From contig NZ_JAQQFR010000019.1 of the NCBI RefSeq assembly GCF_046025915.1, positions 1 through 64,000 on the forward strand: 64,000 nt of DNA, in the 5' to 3' direction. Source of the stretch: Herbaspirillum rhizosphaerae_A (lineage in GTDB: Bacteria > Pseudomonadota > Gammaproteobacteria > Burkholderiales > Burkholderiaceae_D). Below the pieces are notes generated by a model. It did not search any database and was not told where the DNA came from. It worked only from the letters and a program-made list of their open reading frames with translations. Positions 60,569 to 64,000 of the stretch are shown in pieces. The position numbers and the translations under genes were made by a program. The number at the start of each line of letters is the position of its first letter. Within the stretch, counting starts at the first letter, position 1.

Positions 60569-60592
60569 TACATACATACAAGAATGTATGTA
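60569..60592. promoter_or_regulatory. AcrR-type operator
   Basis: TACATACAT and AATGTATGTA arms form a 24-bp inverted repeat. It differs from the E. coli AcrR operator, as I remember it, only in the central bases. It adjoins a TATAAT at 60591-60596 that would serve acrA, so repressor binding would occlude the promoter. Confidence 0.8.
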
Positions 60593-60596
60593 TAAT

Positions 60597-60876
60597 AGCA
60601 CCGGATTTCAATAGCTGCTGTTGGTTTTACCCTACCCGCTGTCTTTTCTGCACTGCAACAATTTTTGCGTTATCTTCTTGTTTCTGTCGTTCCGTCGTTT
60701 TCTTTCGATTTTCTTTCTGTTTTATTCTGTTGCACCCCGTATTACCGGTCGTATCTCCGGCTTATTGCCAGCTGTATTGCCAATCGTATTGCCAGTTGCA
60801 TCGATCCTATTCGTGACCGTATTCGAATCACCCGCTGCTGTAGCAGCTTCAACTTTACTTACCGTGCGAGATATTT
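60597..60876 (+). other. Long pyrimidine-rich leader of acrA
   Basis: About 275 bp separate the predicted acrA promoter from its ATG. The stretch is unusually rich in T and C on the coding strand and contains repeated GTATTGCCA/GTTGCATCG-like phrases at 60760-60805. Short frames here (60621-60890, 60665-60880) resemble no protein. No classical riboswitch or terminator is apparent. Confidence 0.4.
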
Positions 60877-62112
60877 ATGAGCTCAGTTAGTCGTTTCACG
60901 CGCCTCACCCTGACCGTTGCCGTGATGGCCGCCTTTGCAGGCTGTGGTCAAAAACCGAATGCCCAACCTGGAGCAGGCATGCCGCCTGGCGAAGTCTCCG
61001 TGGTCACCATCGCGCCTGAACAAATCACCATCAGCAATGAGCTGCCTGGCCGTCTGGAAGCGACCCGTATCGCCGAAGTACGCGCCCGTGTCGCAGGTAT
61101 TATTCTCAAGCGCACCTTCCGCGAAGGTAGCGAAGTCAAGGCTGGCGAAGTGCTCTATCGCATCGACCCGGCAACCTTCAAAGCCAACTACGACAGCGCG
61201 CAAGCCACACTGGCAAAGAGCCAGGCTTCGCTGACACAAGCATCGCTGAAAGCGCAACGCTACAAACCGCTGGTCGAAGTCAACGCCGTCAGCAAGCAGG
61301 AATATGACGACGCCGTCGCCGCACAGAAACAAGCGGAAGCCGATGTCGCCGCCGGCAAGGCAGCCGTGCAGACTGCTGGTCTGAGCTTGGGCTACGCCAC
61401 TGTGACATCGCCAATCTCGGGCCGCATCGGCCGCGCGCTGGTGACTGAAGGTGCATTGGTCGGCCAGGGCGACGCCACCCAACTGGCGGTCGTGCAACAA
61501 CTCGATCCGATCTACGTCAACCTGACGCAGTCGAGCACCGATTTGCTCAAGCTGCAGCAAGCCATGTCCGCCGGTCAGTTGAAGACCGTCGGCAAAGACA
61601 AGGCCAAGGTGACACTGGTGACCGAAGACGGCCGCACTTACCCGCAATCGGGCAAGCTGCTGTTCTCTGACGTCAGCGTCGATGCGACCACCGGCGCGGT
61701 GACCATCCGTGCGGAATTCCCGAACCCGAACCGTACCCTGCTGCCGGGCATGTATGTGCGCGCCAAGCTGGAACAGGCAATCGATGAGCAAGCCATCATC
61801 GTCCCGCAACAGGCCGTCATGCGCGACCTGAACGGTTCGACCGTATTTGTGGTTGGCGAAGACAACAAGGTTGCTGTGCGTCCGGTCAAGACCGGCGCGG
61901 CACAGGGCAACAACTGGGTTGTTACCGAAGGCCTGAAAACCGGTGACCGCGTGATCGTCGAAGGTGTCCAGAAGACCAAGCCGGGCGCACCGGTGAAGCC
62001 GGTCCCATGGAAGGGTCCTGTCGGCGATACATCTGCATCCGCAGCAGCACCGGCCGCAGGTGCTGCCGCTCCGGCGCCAGCCAAGCAGGACGCCGCAACC
62101 AAAGCTAACTAA
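60877..62112 (+). CDS. acrA: RND efflux periplasmic adaptor AcrA/MexA-like lipoprotein
   Basis: The 411-residue adaptor has a lipobox (AFAGC, Cys at about 24). Lipoyl halves and the alpha-hairpin are visible (VRARVAGIILKRTFREGSEVKAGEVLYRIDPATFKANYDSA). VTSPISGRIGRALVTEGALVG begins the second half, and an Ala/Pro-rich tail ends the chain. It joins the pump AcrB, 11 bp downstream, to TolC. Expression is probably controlled by the divergent repressor. Confidence 0.95.
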   Translation: MSSVSRFTRLTLTVAVMAAFAGCGQKPNAQPGAGMPPGEVSVVTIAPEQITISNELPGRLEATRIAEVRARVAGIILKRTFREGSEVKAGEVLYRIDPATFKANYDSAQATLAKSQASLTQASLKAQRYKPLVEVNAVSKQEYDDAVAAQKQAEADVAAGKAAVQTAGLSLGYATVTSPISGRIGRALVTEGALVGQGDATQLAVVQQLDPIYVNLTQSSTDLLKLQQAMSAGQLKTVGKDKAKVTLVTEDGRTYPQSGKLLFSDVSVDATTGAVTIRAEFPNPNRTLLPGMYVRAKLEQAIDEQAIIVPQQAVMRDLNGSTVFVVGEDNKVAVRPVKTGAAQGNNWVVTEGLKTGDRVIVEGVQKTKPGAPVKPVPWKGPVGDTSASAAAPAAGAAAPAPAKQDAATKAN

Positions 62113-62123
62113 GAGGCTGTCAG

Positions 62124-64000
62124 ATGGGAAAGTTCTTTATTGATCGCCCCGTTTTTGCGTGGGTGTTAGCAATCTTCATCATACTGGCGGGCGCGCTGGC
62201 CATTACCGGCCTGCCCGTCTCCCAGTATCCGAGCATTGCGCCGCCGACCATCGTGGTCACGGCGACGTATCCGGGCGCGACCGCGCAAACCCTCGACGAT
62301 TCGGTGACCAGCCTGATCGAACAGGAAATGAACGGCGCCGACGGCTTGCAATACATGGAGTCGCAAAGCCAGGCCAACGGCCAGGTGCAAATCACGGTGA
62401 CCTTCTCGCCGGACACCAACGCCGATCTGGCCGCGGTGGACGTGCAGAATCGTCTGAAGCGCGTGGAAGCGCGTCTGCCGGCGGCTGTGACGCAACAAGG
62501 TGTGCAAGTCACCAAGTCGCGCAGCAACTTCCTGCTGTTTATCGGCCTGTCGTCGACCGACGGCAAACTTGATCCTGTGGCGCTGGGCGACTATCTGTCG
62601 CGTAACGTCCTCAATGAAGTCAAACGCGTTCCTGGTGTTGGTCAGGCGCAGTTGTTCGGTACCGAACGCGCGATGCGCATCTGGATCGATCCGAACAAAC
62701 TGATTGGTCTGAACCTGACACCAGCCGACGTCACCGCAGCCATCACCGCACAAAATGCGCTGGTTGCCGGCGGTACGCTGGGCGCGTTGCCAAGCCCGAC
62801 CTCGCAGCAGATTTCTGCGACCGTGGTCGTCAACGGTCAACTGACCAGCCCGGAACAGTTCGGCAATATCATCCTGCGCGCCAATGCGGACGGTTCGTCG
62901 GTGCGCATGCGCGACGTCGCCCGCATCGAAGTCGGCGGACAGTCGTATGACACTTCCGGCCGCCTCGACGGCAAGCCAAGCTCGTTCATCGGCGTGCAGT
63001 TGTCGCCGACCGCGAACGCGCTGGGTACCGCCACCGCCGTGCACAAGAAGATGGAAGAGCTGTCCAGGTATTTCCCGGCCGGTGTGAAGTACACCATCCC
63101 TTACGACACCTCCAAGTTCGTCAAGATCTCGATCGAAGAAGTGGTCAAGACCCTGATTGAAGCGATCGTGCTGGTGTTCCTGGTGATGTTCCTGTTCCTG
63201 CAAAACATCCGTTACACCATCATCCCGACGATCGTGGTGCCGGTGGCGCTGATGGGTACGTTTGCTACCCTGTTTGTCTTCGGCTTCTCGATCAACGTGC
63301 TGACCATGTTCGGCATGGTGCTGGCGATCGGTATCCTGGTCGATGATGCGATCGTGGTGGTGGAAAACGTTGAACGCATCATGAGCGAAGAAGGTCTTTC
63401 GCCCAAGGAAGCGACCCGCAAGGCGATGGGCCAGATCACCGGCGCGCTGATCGGTATCACGCTGGTGCTGATTGCGGTGTTCATCCCGATGGCATTCTTC
63501 GGCGGCGCGGTTGGCGCGATCTATCGCCAGTTCTCGCTGGCGATGGTAGCGTCCATGGTGTTCTCGGTGCTGATGGCGTTCACGCTGACGCCAGCACTGT
63601 GCGCCACCATTCTGCTGCCGGTCGAAAAGGGCCATCATCACGAAAAGAGCGGCTTCTTCGGCTGGTTCAATCGCCGCTTCAACAAGACTGCCTCCGGTTA
63701 CCAGGGTTTCATCGGCAAGATGCTGACCAAGGCCGGTCGTTACATGATTGTGTACGCCCTCATCCTCGGCTGCGTGGGCTTGCTGTATGTACGCCTGCCA
63801 GCTTCGTTCCTGCCGAACGAAGATCAGGGCTACATCATCACCAACGTGCAGTTGCCGCCAGGTGCCAGCACCGGCCGTACGCTGGAAGTGATCAAGACCA
63901 TCGAAAACTATTACCTCAAGCAGCCTGCGGTCGAGCACGTTGTCGCGATTGCCGGTTTCAGCTTCTCGGGTAACGGTCAGAATGCAGGTCTGGTGTTCAC
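62124..64000 (+). CDS. acrB: RND multidrug transporter AcrB/MexB-like, partial (3' end outside window)
   Basis: The first 625 codons of the pump are present and the frame is open to the window end. MGKFFIDRPVFAWVLAIFIILAG starts TM1, YPSIAPPTIVVTATYPGATAQTLDDSVTSLIEQ follows, and the proton-relay Asp pair is in ILVDDAIVVVENVER (about 405-410). The HAE1 family has about 1045 residues, so roughly 40 percent is missing on the right. It is more like AcrB/MexB than the pump at 53898. Confidence 0.95.
   Translation, partial: MGKFFIDRPVFAWVLAIFIILAGALAITGLPVSQYPSIAPPTIVVTATYPGATAQTLDDSVTSLIEQEMNGADGLQYMESQSQANGQVQITVTFSPDTNADLAAVDVQNRLKRVEARLPAAVTQQGVQVTKSRSNFLLFIGLSSTDGKLDPVALGDYLSRNVLNEVKRVPGVGQAQLFGTERAMRIWIDPNKLIGLNLTPADVTAAITAQNALVAGGTLGALPSPTSQQISATVVVNGQLTSPEQFGNIILRANADGSSVRMRDVARIEVGGQSYDTSGRLDGKPSSFIGVQLSPTANALGTATAVHKKMEELSRYFPAGVKYTIPYDTSKFVKISIEEVVKTLIEAIVLVFLVMFLFLQNIRYTIIPTIVVPVALMGTFATLFVFGFSINVLTMFGMVLAIGILVDDAIVVVENVERIMSEEGLSPKEATRKAMGQITGALIGITLVLIAVFIPMAFFGGAVGAIYRQFSLAMVASMVFSVLMAFTLTPALCATILLPVEKGHHHEKSGFFGWFNRRFNKTASGYQGFIGKMLTKAGRYMIVYALILGCVGLLYVRLPASFLPNEDQGYIITNVQLPPGASTGRTLEVIKTIENYYLKQPAVEHVVAIAGFSFSGNGQNAGLVF

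Noticed and set aside
60665..60880. Short frames in the acrA leader as leader peptides
   Set aside because: Several overlapping frames exist in all phases because the region is T/C-rich; none has a ribosome binding site clearly placed.
62166..63938. 590-codon open frame on the minus strand
   Set aside because: It is antisense to acrB and rich in His/Arg/Gln repeats typical of a shadow frame.
1..64000. CRISPR arrays, insertion sequences, rRNA genes
   Set aside because: No regularly spaced direct repeats, transposase frames or rRNA-like segments were seen.

Overview
The window reads as a chromosome segment of a betaproteobacterium in the order Burkholderiales, most likely Oxalobacteraceae (Herbaspirillum-like). 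The pointers are dense high-GC coding, a pcm-like/rhodanese/tolC neighbourhood, small DUF4148 secreted proteins, an aliphatic-acid and L-fucose catabolic repertoire, and Burkholderiales-type porins. Family names rest on motifs read by eye; no database search was run.

Layout. 1-1663: an orphan lipoprotein gene flanked by an inverted 137-bp duplication, one arm ending in an intact tRNA-Gly(CCC) and the other in a truncated tRNA copy. 1767-7966: housekeeping (trmB, a chemoreceptor, recQ, two tandem uppP genes). 8174-10270: a flavin monooxygenase and an ArsC-like reductase. 10203-27281: a large catabolic cluster in four transcription units arranged as two divergent pairs. It holds a TauD-type dioxygenase, an ABC importer, a LeuCD-like hydratase, a PEP-mutase/isocitrate-lyase family lyase, MaoC and crotonase hydratases, two acyl-CoA dehydrogenases, an SDR, two SCP2-type thiolases, an acyl-CoA ligase and a TetR regulator. 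Both divergent promoter regions carry the same operator-like palindrome overlapping the -10 boxes, so the cluster looks like one regulon for an unidentified carboxylic acid. This is my best candidate for an undescribed system.

27304-33449: a cysteine-cluster protein, a TonB receptor with a DUF4198 partner, LysR and pirin-like genes, and two small secreted proteins. 33907-40674: an organosulfur-type scavenging cluster (SfnB/DszC-like and NtaA/DszA-like monooxygenases, MetNI importer with two binding proteins). 40880-41257: a small unknown gene under a textbook LexA box. 41325-51453: a non-phosphorylative L-fucose pathway (ABC importer, mutarotase, L-fucose dehydrogenase, fuconolactonase, fuconate dehydratase), a divergent porin and an IclR regulator. 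51553-52233: an unknown protein. 52704-64000: envelope efflux, with one RND pump pair, a pcm-like gene, a rhodanese, tolC, and an acrR/acrAB locus with an operator nearly identical to that of E. coli AcrR; acrB runs off the window.

Two families of dispersed palindromic repeats occur, each in two copies. No rRNA, CRISPR array, insertion sequence or prophage was seen.
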